DNA of 62,397 bases from Helicobacter suis (lineage in GTDB: Bacteria > Campylobacterota > Campylobacteria > Campylobacterales > Helicobacteraceae), in contig NZ_CABIKG010000012.1 of NCBI RefSeq assembly GCF_902196125.1, positions 1-62,397 on the forward strand, read 5' to 3'. Under the pieces are notes generated by a model that had not been told where the DNA came from, did no database searches, and saw only the letters and a program-made list of their open reading frames with translations. Position numbers and translations under genes: made by a program. This document shows, one piece after another, positions 53,299 through 62,300 of this stretch (within the stretch, counting starts at the first letter, position 1; every line of letters starts with the position of its first letter).

Positions 53299-55308
53299 TT
53301 AAGTTAAAATGACATGGACTTTGCCCTGCTCTATCTTAGAAACCTGACAGGTTAAAGAGGTCTCTGGCTTTAAATTTTGCCAATCTAAATCTTTAAGATC
53401 ACTCTTGTGTAGCAAAGCTTGACCACCCCCACTTAAACGCACAAACACACCAAAATCCACCACTTTTTTAACCCATGCCTGTACCTGCTCCCCAGCCACA
53501 TAAGAAGGGATTTCTAAAGATTTTAAAATAAAATCTTTGGCCTCCGATACTGCCCTTTGGGCGCCATGTATACACACTTCCCCGCTTTGTTTATCCAAAT
53601 CAATTTGTACCCCAAAACGCTGTAAAATTTCTTTGATATTCTTCCCACCCGTGCCTATAAGGGCGCTAATTTTTGAAGAGGGGATATAAAAACTCTCTGA
53701 AGTGGGCATGGCTTTTGTGTTAATTGGCATGATCTGTGCTATCTCTTGCATGCGCTCTAAAATCACCATGCGGGCTTGTTTAGCCTGCTTTAAAATTTCA
53801 CCTAGCCACTCTAAGCAAATGCCAGATAATTTAGTATCCATTTGCATCGCTAAAACCCCCTGATGGGTACCAGCAATTTTAAAATCCATATCCCCTTGCA
53901 TGTCTTCTAAAGCGCTAATATCACTTAAAATAGCATGTTTATCCCCCTCTAGCATAAGCCCCATTGCCACACCGGCTACTAAATCGCGTATATCAATCCC
54001 CGCTGCTTTTAAAGCCAAAGAACCCGCGCATACACTTGCCATAGAACTAGAACCATTGGATTCTAAAATTTCAGAAACAAGGCGAATTACGGGGTGTTGC
54101 TCTGGTAATGTGCTCTCTAAAGCCTTTTGTGCCAAATGCCCATGCCCTAATTCGCGCCGGCTTAATGCACCCATTGGCATCGCCTCGCCCACACAAAAGG
54201 GAGGAAAATTATAATGCAACATAAAGCGCTCTTTAGTGGGTACTTTTTCATAAGTGCCTAGCCCTTGTTTGGCATCATTTTCACTCCCTAGTGTGCAAGC
54301 CACTAGGGCTTGGGTATGCCCGCGCTCAAAAAGTACGCTAGAGTGGCAGGCAGGCAAAAGATTAGTTTCTATATAAATAGGGCGGATTTGTGTGAGAGTG
54401 CGGCCATCGGGTCGTTGCTGTTTTTCTATAATCTCTGATCGCAAATGGGTATACAAACAGGTTTGTAAGGCTAATTTGAGCTCCTCTAAACTCACTTGTT
54501 GGCCTTCTAAGTTGAGTTCTTCGGCTATTTTTTGGATTAAATCTTGTACTTGGGCGTTGCGTTCGCTTCTAGCCATTAAAGCTGAAGTTTCTAAAATAGT
54601 GGCTTTAAAGCGTGAATTGAGTAAATCTATGAGAGTCGCATCTGGTTTAATAGGGTCTTTAATAGAGAGACTTTTTGGTTTTCTATGGGGGGTAAAATGG
54701 TGGTAATAGTGCATGCAATATTCTTGTATTTGTATGTGGGCATGTTTGATTAAATCTAATAGTTTGGATTCTTCTAAAGCATGTTGGCAATCTTTTATCT
54801 GCATTTCTATCATCAAAATAGCCTGCGCATTCCCCACCACTAACAAATCCAAAGACTTAGCCGTATCATTTAAACGCAGGGCGTGAATCGTTGTATCTAC
54901 CCCAATATTGGCTAAATAAAGCGCATTGCTAGCAGCATTGAGCGCACAAACTTGTAAATCGCTTTGATAATCATAACTAAGTACTAAAAGAGTGATCTGG
55001 GTGGGGTAGGTGTATCCTTTAGGGAAAAGAGGGCGCAAACTGCGATCAATAAGGCGGGAGGTGAGGGTTTCAAAGGCGTCCATTTTTCCCTCGCGTCTTA
55101 AAAAGTTGCTTGGGAAACGCCCGATAGCATAAGCCCTCTGGGCATATTGTACGCTTAGGGGTAAAAAGTCAGTTTCTGCATGTTGTCTATCTACCACCAC
55201 ACTAGCTAAAATCACCGTATCTTTATAGCGATAAAGTAAGGCGCTATCTGCTGTCTTGGCTACATAATCAATTTTAAACTCTTGCCCGTTAATTTCAATA
55301 TTTTGCAT
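53299..55308 (-). CDS. pnp: Polynucleotide phosphorylase
   Basis: 3'-5' exoribonuclease, 669 residues. Two RNase PH-like domains (LFERGHTQALVACTLG in the second), then a KH domain (LIGTGGKNIKEILQRFG) and a C-terminal S1 domain (DFGVFVRLSGGGQALLHKSD). Shorter in the helical linker than the E. coli enzyme. Upstream gene is the phosphoribosyltransferase-like protein; order matches HP1213-HP1218. Confidence 0.95.
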   Translation of the reverse strand: MQNIEINGQEFKIDYVAKTADSALLYRYKDTVILASVVVDRQHAETDFLPLSVQYAQRAYAIGRFPSNFLRREGKMDAFETLTSRLIDRSLRPLFPKGYTYPTQITLLVLSYDYQSDLQVCALNAASNALYLANIGVDTTIHALRLNDTAKSLDLLVVGNAQAILMIEMQIKDCQHALEESKLLDLIKHAHIQIQEYCMHYYHHFTPHRKPKSLSIKDPIKPDATLIDLLNSRFKATILETSALMARSERNAQVQDLIQKIAEELNLEGQQVSLEELKLALQTCLYTHLRSEIIEKQQRPDGRTLTQIRPIYIETNLLPACHSSVLFERGHTQALVACTLGSENDAKQGLGTYEKVPTKERFMLHYNFPPFCVGEAMPMGALSRRELGHGHLAQKALESTLPEQHPVIRLVSEILESNGSSSMASVCAGSLALKAAGIDIRDLVAGVAMGLMLEGDKHAILSDISALEDMQGDMDFKIAGTHQGVLAMQMDTKLSGICLEWLGEILKQAKQARMVILERMQEIAQIMPINTKAMPTSESFYIPSSKISALIGTGGKNIKEILQRFGVQIDLDKQSGEVCIHGAQRAVSEAKDFILKSLEIPSYVAGEQVQAWVKKVVDFGVFVRLSGGGQALLHKSDLKDLDWQNLKPETSLTCQVSKIEQGKVHVILT

Positions 55309-55328
55309 AATATCCTTTCAGTTTAAAT

Positions 55329-55988
55329 TTATAATGCTTTTAAAATTTCTCCTATTTCATTTTCCTCAGTATCAATAGGGGTTTTATAGTAGTGTTCAAC
55401 ACTAACAAAATATTCAGGGCGATACACACTAATCACCCCATCGCAAAGCAAAGAGAGAGCATCGGCTACATTCTTGGGCAAAATGGGGGTGAGAACATAG
55501 ATATTTTTCGTGGATTTAGCCATGCAAGTTTGAATCGCAAGATTAGCCGTCATGCCCGTTTCAATGCCATAATCTACAATGAAAACATCTTTATTTTCTA
55601 AAGACCAAATGGTGTTGCCTTTGCGGTATTTATAAATTTTAGAGAGGATTTCTTCTTCATAAACCCGTTTAGCCTCGCCATAAACATAGTCTAAAGTGAT
55701 TTCAAAAGAGTTAATCAAGTTTTCATTCATAAGAATACCCATGTTTTCACTCACTAATGCGATCTCACATTCACGATTTAAGGGGGCATAAATAGGGGCG
55801 GTGAAGAGAAAATCTAAGGCCGTCCCTAGTTTTTTAGAGAGTGCATGGGCAAATTTTAAACCTTTCAAACTTGTAACAAGTACAACGGCGTTTTTGGTGT
55901 CTAAATGCCGAATGAGTATTTCATTCATGAGTTGGTTAAGCGCATCTTCAGGGCTAGCAAACATGAAAGTATCTACCAAATTACCCAT
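55329..55988 (-). CDS. Phosphoribosyltransferase-like protein
   Basis: A 219-residue protein with the PRTase fold: the FIVDYGIETGMTANLAIQ loop resembles the PRPP-binding motif (usually DDGIATG). DYG instead of DDG removes one acidic residue. Substrate unknown. Lies between lptD and pnp, like HP1214. Its start codon abuts the lptD stop. Confidence 0.75.
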   Translation of the reverse strand: MGNLVDTFMFASPEDALNQLMNEILIRHLDTKNAVVLVTSLKGLKFAHALSKKLGTALDFLFTAPIYAPLNRECEIALVSENMGILMNENLINSFEITLDYVYGEAKRVYEEEILSKIYKYRKGNTIWSLENKDVFIVDYGIETGMTANLAIQTCMAKSTKNIYVLTPILPKNVADALSLLCDGVISVYRPEYFVSVEHYYKTPIDTEENEIGEILKAL

Positions 55989-55989
55989 A

Positions 55990-58257
55990 TTATCTCCTCT
56001 TTAATGAGCGGTAGGTTAAACTAGTTTTAGTGATTGGAGAAAAATCTAAGGTAAACTTGACATAGTTATTTTCATAAACCCTTAAAGGATCGCTTGGGTT
56101 GCTTGTTAATACGGGGCGGCGCTGGTTAACAAACTCTAAACCAAATCCAAAACAGCGAATCTTTTTAAAAATCCCAATGTTCCAATTGAGTATGATATTA
56201 TTTTCAATATCATAACCCACAGAGGTCATGAAAGAAAACCACCTAAAATCATTACTCAAGCCTGCTTTGATGTAGTTAGAGTTGTTAGTGGCAATTTTTT
56301 CAAGGGCAGTTTCATTAAAATTCTTTCTCAAATAATAAGAAATATTGGCGCTTAAAAATTTATGGGTGTAGTTTGCATTAATAGAGGCTTCAGTTAGGCT
56401 GTTATAAAACCAAGAGTAAAAAATTGTGCCATAAATATCTAAACCTCTTAAAGGGGAAAAGCCAATCTTACTTTCCATAGGACTCTGAGCAATAGAGGTA
56501 GGGTTAGCAAAGTCAAGTACCTGACTGATACGCCAATAAAGCAATTCCTGCCCATTGAGCCCATAAAGATATTGGGTGAGATTTAAATAAAGCTGGCTAC
56601 TAGAGGGGTTTGGGCTAAAGAGTAAAGAGGGATTCCACACGGCATCATAAAGGTGGTTTTGGTAGTCATACTGCGTAAGGGTGTCATTGGTGTAGCTATT
56701 TTGGGCTAGAGCGCTAAGGGTGTACATATTAGAGTTAAATAGCCCATTTGCAAAGGTGTAGTAAGCCCCACTTAGTACAGCTTGTAGCTGGATTGTGTGT
56801 AAAAGTTTATGGTATTCGCGCGCTAAATCGCTATTAAGGTAGAGAGCATAGCTACTAGAAAAGTAATTCCCAAATTCTCTGGATTGATTACCTACTTGGG
56901 GAATGTAGCTAGTTTTTTGATTCAAAATGGCTAAGTTACTCAAATCAATCGTATTCCATAGCCCCACAGAGAGGTATTTTTTAAAGAGAGAAAATTGCAA
57001 CCCTAAAGGTACATTGATCGTATTTTGTACATAGCCATAACCCACTGGGCGCACCACATTATGGAATTGGTAGTCTAAAGAGTAAAGGAGGTGTTTCCAG
57101 CCTAAGGTGTTTAAGTATTTGTGGTATTGCAAATTAGGCAGGGATTGGAAGGTTTCATTATTATTAATCTTATTGAGGTTTAAAAAATACCGGAGATAAA
57201 AACCATAAAAATGGTTATTGGTTTGGACATAGTAATTAACCCGCGACATGTGGGTCGCATCGGTGATGCGTTTATTGACCTTTTCAAAGCGCACATAGTC
57301 TAGATCGTTCATGTAGAGAAAATCTATATAAGAGGCATTGTCTAGGGATCTTTTGAGTCCAAAATATTTTTGCAAAGTCTGGCGGCTTGCATTGAGCATT
57401 TCAAGCCCGTAGATATTTTGGTTACGCAAATCGTATTTTTTAGTGTAGGCGTTGTAGTTTCTAAAATAGCGCATGTTAAATAAAAATTTATCCTGATGCG
57501 AATTAATCCAACGGGCTTGAAAATTCATTCCTAACCCGCGTTTAGAACGGATTTGAGGGACAAAAGTCATGTCCCATGAATTTTTAGGGGCGATGTAGAT
57601 AGGTTGTAGATAGATAAAGCCGGATAAGTTTGAATCACTAAATTCAGGATAGAGTAGGCCACTAGAGCGCTTATTACTCGTAGAAACAAAGGCATAGGGA
57701 AAATAAAATATGGGGATTTGGCCTAGATAAACTTTAGGATTCCAAAGAGATAGGTGGGATTTATCCACATTATAATGGCCAGAGGAGGCGTTAACATGCC
57801 AAATGGGATTTTCAATATCACAGCCTGAGGTTGTGAGGTTTTTAATATGGTATTTATTTTGTTTGGCATGGGCAATATCAGCGCTGATCCAAATCCCTGT
57901 AACACTATCTTGTACATAAAAGGGAAAAATGAGTTCGTATTTTTTATCCATTTTAAGTTTGATATGCTCACTTTGTACCAAAAGCCCCTCTCCACGATAA
58001 ACCCTCACATGCCCATCTACGGTGGCTTCTTTCTTTTTTGTATCATAGATTACGCGATCGGCTAGAATATAGACATCATAGTTAAGTAAAACAGCATGCC
58101 CAGTGGCCACTACAATATTATTTTTAGAATCCACCCGATCGGCTAATAACTCAAAAATCTTATGGTTTTTCTTGTTAAATTTTTGCACGGCCACTTGTTG
58201 CTTGCTAAAAAGTACACCTAGCAATAAAAAAATGATAAAAGTACCGCGCCACAACAC
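55990..58257 (-). CDS. lptD: LPS-assembly protein LptD
   Basis: Outer-membrane protein that inserts LPS into the outer leaflet, 755 residues. Signal peptide (FIIFLLLGVLFSKQ), then the N-terminal beta-jellyroll (OstA-like; VVATGHAVLLNYDVYILADR and DGHVRVYRGEGLLVQ), then the long C-terminal barrel. The usual disulfide Cys pair pattern is not visible; few cysteines are present (CDIENP). Start overlaps nothing: RDD gene ends just upstream. Confidence 0.9.
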   Translation of the reverse strand: MLWRGTFIIFLLLGVLFSKQQVAVQKFNKKNHKIFELLADRVDSKNNIVVATGHAVLLNYDVYILADRVIYDTKKKEATVDGHVRVYRGEGLLVQSEHIKLKMDKKYELIFPFYVQDSVTGIWISADIAHAKQNKYHIKNLTTSGCDIENPIWHVNASSGHYNVDKSHLSLWNPKVYLGQIPIFYFPYAFVSTSNKRSSGLLYPEFSDSNLSGFIYLQPIYIAPKNSWDMTFVPQIRSKRGLGMNFQARWINSHQDKFLFNMRYFRNYNAYTKKYDLRNQNIYGLEMLNASRQTLQKYFGLKRSLDNASYIDFLYMNDLDYVRFEKVNKRITDATHMSRVNYYVQTNNHFYGFYLRYFLNLNKINNNETFQSLPNLQYHKYLNTLGWKHLLYSLDYQFHNVVRPVGYGYVQNTINVPLGLQFSLFKKYLSVGLWNTIDLSNLAILNQKTSYIPQVGNQSREFGNYFSSSYALYLNSDLAREYHKLLHTIQLQAVLSGAYYTFANGLFNSNMYTLSALAQNSYTNDTLTQYDYQNHLYDAVWNPSLLFSPNPSSSQLYLNLTQYLYGLNGQELLYWRISQVLDFANPTSIAQSPMESKIGFSPLRGLDIYGTIFYSWFYNSLTEASINANYTHKFLSANISYYLRKNFNETALEKIATNNSNYIKAGLSNDFRWFSFMTSVGYDIENNIILNWNIGIFKKIRCFGFGLEFVNQRRPVLTSNPSDPLRVYENNYVKFTLDFSPITKTSLTYRSLKRR

Positions 58258-58677
58258 TCATTTAGACACAATAACCAAAGTCTTGGCATGCCGGTCATGG
58301 AAAGTACGGCCAAACTTATCCTTAAAACAATAAGCCAAAGGAAAAAACAGCAACGCCTCTTTATACAAACAACGCTTCATGCGCGCAAGAAATGGGGGTT
58401 TATCTAAACTACTCACATCTAAGATACGCAAGTGGAAAACTAACTTACCAATACTGTTACCCAAAAAGCCCATCAATAAACTTTCATAAAGAATATGCAA
58501 ACCAAAGAAAGCACATAGAAAGCGTAAAAAAATAGGGTGCAAAGGCAAATAGGGGTGTAAATCCCAAGTTAAAAAGCTTACCCAAACTAAATCCACCCCA
58601 TAAGCCCCCACACGCCATGAAAAGGGGGCGATTACAAGGTGTTCTTTATAGAGTCGCTCTTCTAGTTTGGCTTCCAT
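58258..58677 (-). CDS. RDD family membrane protein
   Basis: A 139-residue integral membrane protein with about three helices. GNSIGKLVFHLRIL and the C-terminal FHDRHAKT are the conserved RDD motifs. Family members include ion/proton exchangers, but most have no proven role. Its stop immediately precedes lptD; purD is 6 bases upstream, so the three are one transcription unit. Confidence 0.82.
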   Translation of the reverse strand: MEAKLEERLYKEHLVIAPFSWRVGAYGVDLVWVSFLTWDLHPYLPLHPIFLRFLCAFFGLHILYESLLMGFLGNSIGKLVFHLRILDVSSLDKPPFLARMKRCLYKEALLFFPLAYCFKDKFGRTFHDRHAKTLVIVSK

Positions 58678-58683
58678 GCGCCT

Positions 58684-59931
58684 CTAAAGTGATCCAATAT
58701 CTTCGCGAAACTGCATGCCTTCAAATTGTACCTTTTTAACTAAGTTGTAAGCGTGGTTTTTAGCCTCACTTAGCGATTTACCCCAACCCACGCACACACA
58801 CACCCGCCCCCCAGAAACCAAAAACACCCCATTTTCTTGTACAATCTTGCCTAAATCCAAATGGGCGTTTTTTTCATTCATCGGATCAATATAGACATTT
58901 TGCCCCCCAGAAATTTTATAAGGGTAATCTTTAGAAGCCAGCACAACGCCTAGTGTGTGTTGGGGGTGTAATTCTAACTCCATTGTATCTAAACGATCCT
59001 CTAAAGTCGCCTCTAATAAATCTAACAGAGGCGTTTTTAATAAGGGTAAAAGCACACTACACTCAGGATCGCCTAAACGGACATTAAATTCAAGCAAATA
59101 AGGTTCTAATTGCCCCTCTTGTTCAACCACCATAATCCCCGCATAAAGCACCCCGATAAAGGGCGTACCCGCCTCTACCATTGCTTTTAATGCAGGCTCT
59201 ATAATTTGGCTTGCAATCTTACTTTTTAAAACCTCATCGCATAAATTTGAGGGCGCAAAAGCTCCCATTCCACCGGTATTTGGCCCTTCTGGAGTGAGTT
59301 TTTTATAATCATGGCAGGGGGGTAAAAGAAGATAGTTTTGGTGGTGCACCAGAGCAAAGATAGAGAGTTCAAAACCTCTTAAATATTGTTCTACTAGTAC
59401 TTTTGAGTGTTTTTCTTGCAATAAAAGTTGCCCTAATATTTGTTTGTATTCCTCTTCACTCTGGACCACCACCACGCCCTTACCTCCAGAAAGCCCATCA
59501 ACTTTAACCACCAGCGGAAAGCCCAAAGCCGCAACCTGTTCTTGGGCTAAAGTGTGATCGCGCACAATACAGTAAGGAGCTGTTGGGATATGATATTGCG
59601 TGGCTAGATTTTTAGTAAAACTCTTAGAGCCCTCTAAGATACTAGCCTTTTTACTGGGCCCAAAAACAGCAAGACCGGATTCTTTAAGCATGTCGGCTAA
59701 ACCCCCCACTAAAGGCTCTTCAGGTCCAATTACGACTAAATCAATGCTCTTTTGCAAGGCAAAATCTACAATTTGGGTGTATTCTTCTAAGGGGATATTT
59801 TCGCCAATGCTTTGAGTCCCGCCATTGCCCGGGCAAAAATACAGCTCACCTATGCGTGTATCCTCTTTTAACTTGCGCCCCAAAGCATATTCGCGCGCCC
59901 CGCCCCCGATAATTAAAATTTTTTTCTTCAT
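58684..59931 (-). CDS. purD: Phosphoribosylamine-glycine ligase
   Basis: ATP-grasp enzyme of purine biosynthesis making GAR; 415 residues. GGGAREYALGRKL opens the N domain, GPEEPLVGGLAD is the substrate loop, LVVKVDGLSGGKGVVVV the ATP-binding loop, and LEFNVRLGDPE the metal-binding block. First gene of the purD-RDD-lptD-PRTase-pnp run. The leader upstream is AT-rich and lies next to the pentapeptide fossil field. Confidence 0.95.
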   Translation of the reverse strand: MKKKILIIGGGAREYALGRKLKEDTRIGELYFCPGNGGTQSIGENIPLEEYTQIVDFALQKSIDLVVIGPEEPLVGGLADMLKESGLAVFGPSKKASILEGSKSFTKNLATQYHIPTAPYCIVRDHTLAQEQVAALGFPLVVKVDGLSGGKGVVVVQSEEEYKQILGQLLLQEKHSKVLVEQYLRGFELSIFALVHHQNYLLLPPCHDYKKLTPEGPNTGGMGAFAPSNLCDEVLKSKIASQIIEPALKAMVEAGTPFIGVLYAGIMVVEQEGQLEPYLLEFNVRLGDPECSVLLPLLKTPLLDLLEATLEDRLDTMELELHPQHTLGVVLASKDYPYKISGGQNVYIDPMNEKNAHLDLGKIVQENGVFLVSGGRVCVCVGWGKSLSEAKNHAYNLVKKVQFEGMQFREDIGSL

Positions 59932-59989
59932 TTATACCCTATTTTTAATCACCCAAACGACCGTTACTTGTGTGCGTAGTTCAAAGAAG

Positions 59990-60835
59990 CTACAAGAGGC
60001 CAAGAGGATCTTTTTAGGGGGCAAATACCAAGATGCCCATCACACCAAAACCACTACTGAGAGCCTCACAAAGATGGATAAAAGAACTTGCCATTTTAAG
60101 AAACACGCATCGCCCAGGCTTTGGCGCCATTATACTAAATTTTACTTAAGTGTGCTATCCAAAAACACCTCCCTGAAGAATGCTATTTTTAAACAACTAA
60201 AATCACCACTGATAGCTCTTTAGCTAAGCAGATTAGAACACTAAGCTATTCTAGGCTATTTAAGCGCGGGGAGTGTCAAAAGACTATGCGGAAAAAATCA
60301 TGCTAAAAGAGGTTATTTAAGAAAAATCCCGTGAGGTTATGCTTAAGAGAAAGCACCGCTTAAAGAAAAAAGGGCAAAGGGAGAATAGCGCCTAAAGAGG
60401 GAGTTAGCTTAAATGGAAGTTATACTTATAGAGGTTACTTTAAAAGGGAAATTTAGAAGGAAACTACACAAAAAAGCCTCGCAAAGAGAAAACTAAACTT
60501 TGGAGAGCACCGCTAAAAAAAATACGACTAGAGCAAACACCGCCCAAAATTCCCGCTTCCTTCCCCCTTTTGCCCTTAAAAATTAAAGGGAAGCTTTGCT
60601 AAAAACCAAATTTTGCTAAAAAACCGCTCAAGAGAAATCCCCGCCTAAAAACCCCTACAAATCTAGTCTGTCAAAAGCCAAGCAAAAGCGCTAATTACGC
60701 TAAAAAACACCGCCCTAATCTTGGGAAAGGACGCTTAAAAGAAAGTACCCCTAAAGGGTAGCCAAAGAGAAAGAATTCTATAAGAGATGTACTTTAAATG
60801 CAGTTAGCTTAAGCTTTAGCTTTAGTAAGGGCAAT
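59990..60835 (+). pseudogene. Remains of pentapeptide-repeat gene(s), left field
   Basis: No intact gene in this 850-base stretch. On the plus strand, short words recur every 15-16 bases, and open fragments read as pentapeptide repeats (A-x-L/F-x-x): TSLKN-AIFKQ at 60167-60196 and VSLNG-SYTYR-GYFKR at 60403-60447. Stops and frame changes come every few units. Pentapeptide repeats fold as a right-handed four-sided helix, used in gyrase-protecting and unknown bacterial proteins. I conclude a repeat gene that has decayed. A TATAAT on the minus strand (60129-60134) might give purD a long leader. Confidence 0.55.
60309..60503 (+). repeat. Diverged direct repeat, copy 1
   Basis: About 195 bases, matching 62108-62300 at roughly four of five positions by eye, with small indels. 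Strongly shared words include GTGAGGTTATGCTTAA and TTAGAAGGAAACTACACAAA. It lies within the pentapeptide fossil field. Confidence 0.75.
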
Positions 60836-60837
60836 CA

Positions 60838-61686
60838 TCAATCTAGATTATGGATATTGCTAATTAAATTATAAAGAAACCAACTATCGCCATTGATAAA
60901 GGTTTGTGGTTTGGCTCTTGCACCATCTTTATGGACACTAATCCCGTCTGAATAGGGCGTGATAGAGATGAGTTTAGCAAAAGGAATTCTCAAACTCTTA
61001 GACTTTCCGCAAAAATAAAGGTGTTTGGTGGTGATGGCTAGTAAGCCAGTATCTACATAAGACATCTGTTCTTCTTGGATTTTATGCCCCTTAAATGCCC
61101 CTACGCGGTAGTACACGCCCTTAGCAATTCTTAAACTCACCCCCTGAGACCCTCCCACATATGAACTCACAGTCTTCATCTCAAAATACTGAACCCCATT
61201 TTCTGCCCAAATCAATTTTTCATTTTTCATAAACACAAAGGGTAGAGAATCGCCTATAATATTAATCCCTGTGGGCATCACACCCTCACAAACATGCCTT
61301 AAAATTGAGCCCTGTTTGAGCTTGGTATAATAGCCATTGGAGTCTAAATCCTCTTGAGAGAGATTAAAAAAAGCGATCAATTTTAAGACGCCTTCCTCCT
61401 CTTGCTCAGTTAAAAGTCCATCTTCAAGGGCTGTTTGGATAGCAGCCTCAACCCCTTTAATCAGCAAAGTTTTTTGCAAGACTTGATCAATAAAACTTTC
61501 TTGGGCAATTTGCTGGATGCGTCTTTGTAGATTCTTTAAATCCTCCGGACCGGTAGCTTGTTTAGCGTAATTATCATTAATGACATCTTGAATAGCCTTT
61601 TGACCCTCTAGGTGCTCTCTTTGGCACTTTTTGTGTTTGGATCTTAAAAACCCCGCCTTTTGCCCACAAAAGATACAAATACCCAC
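60838..61686 (-). CDS. Zinc-finger / TerB-like / PH-like protein of unknown function
   Basis: The only intact gene in the last 2.4 kb, 282 residues. Part 1: a short zinc-binding motif (CIFCGQK, then HKKCQREH). Part 2 (residues about 75-125): helical, TerB-like (ALEDGLLTEQEEEGVLKLIA). Part 3 (about 145-282): a beta-rich domain like bacterial PH domains (IAKGVYYRVGAFKGHKIQEE and LLAITTKHLYFCGKSKSLRI), which often senses lipid or protein ligands. No enzyme motif. Flanked on both sides by decayed repeat DNA in the opposite sense. The two nearest ORFs do not suggest a partner. Confidence 0.65.
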   Translation of the reverse strand: MGICIFCGQKAGFLRSKHKKCQREHLEGQKAIQDVINDNYAKQATGPEDLKNLQRRIQQIAQESFIDQVLQKTLLIKGVEAAIQTALEDGLLTEQEEEGVLKLIAFFNLSQEDLDSNGYYTKLKQGSILRHVCEGVMPTGINIIGDSLPFVFMKNEKLIWAENGVQYFEMKTVSSYVGGSQGVSLRIAKGVYYRVGAFKGHKIQEEQMSYVDTGLLAITTKHLYFCGKSKSLRIPFAKLISITPYSDGISVHKDGARAKPQTFINGDSWFLYNLISNIHNLD

Positions 61687-61849
61687 GATCTAACCAAAAA
61701 CCCTTTCACTTTAATCCATAAGCCACCACTGGCTTTCCTCTAAAGACCCTGATCATACCATGCTGAGTTAAAAATAACCCTATTTACCCCTGAGCTTTAA
61801 AAATATGCTTTTAGACTCTCCAGTAGTTTTAAGTACCAAACAAAAGCGC

Positions 61850-62280
61850 CCGTTTTGTCAAAAAAAAGCCCAGTTATAAAAGAGTTAGCTTAAGAGGAGC
61901 GGTGTTAAGAGATCGCACCAAAAAGAAAAACACCGTTTAAAAAGAGAATAGCGCCTAAGCATTAAAAAGTTGCACAGAGAAAACACTATAAGCAAACCGC
62001 GCTTAAGATCAAGCTTTGCTAAAGGGGAGGGGAAACTACACTAAAAGGAACAGCACTTAAAGGAAAGATTGTATAAAAAGACTAGCTAAAAGAAAGTCCA
62101 GATAGAGCAAGGTTTTAAGAAAAATCTTCGTGAGGTTATGCTTAAAAGAAAGCGCTGCTTTAAAGGAAAAAGGCGCGAAGGGAAAATAGTACCCATAGAG
62201 GGAATTAGTTAAATAGAAGTTATGTTTAAGAGGTACTTTGAAGAGAAAACTTAGAAGGAAACTACACAAAGCCCCATAAA
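61850..62280 (+). pseudogene. Remains of pentapeptide-repeat gene(s), right field
   Basis: Same 15-base rhythm as the left field. Clear stretches: VSLRG-AVLRD (61883-61912) and TTLKG-TALKG (62035-62064), with stops between. About 160 bases (61690-61850) between the 282-residue gene and this field show nothing beyond a weak hairpin (AAGCCA-CCAC-TGGCTT near 61720). Confidence 0.6.
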
Positions 62281-62300
62281 AGAGAAAGCTAAATTTTAAG
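62108..62300 (+). repeat. Diverged direct repeat, copy 2
   Basis: Second copy of the repeat at 60309-60503, same orientation. Both contain the pentapeptide-like coding pattern and both are frame-broken. Confidence 0.75.

Noticed and set aside
62057-62269. Minus-strand frame of 70 codons rich in Phe/Leu
   Set aside because: Antisense of the decayed pentapeptide DNA; no start site and composition is as expected for the complement.
59990-62300. CRISPR array as explanation of the repeats
   Set aside because: Units are about 15 bases, degenerate, translate to pentapeptides and lack uniform spacers; no cas gene is present.
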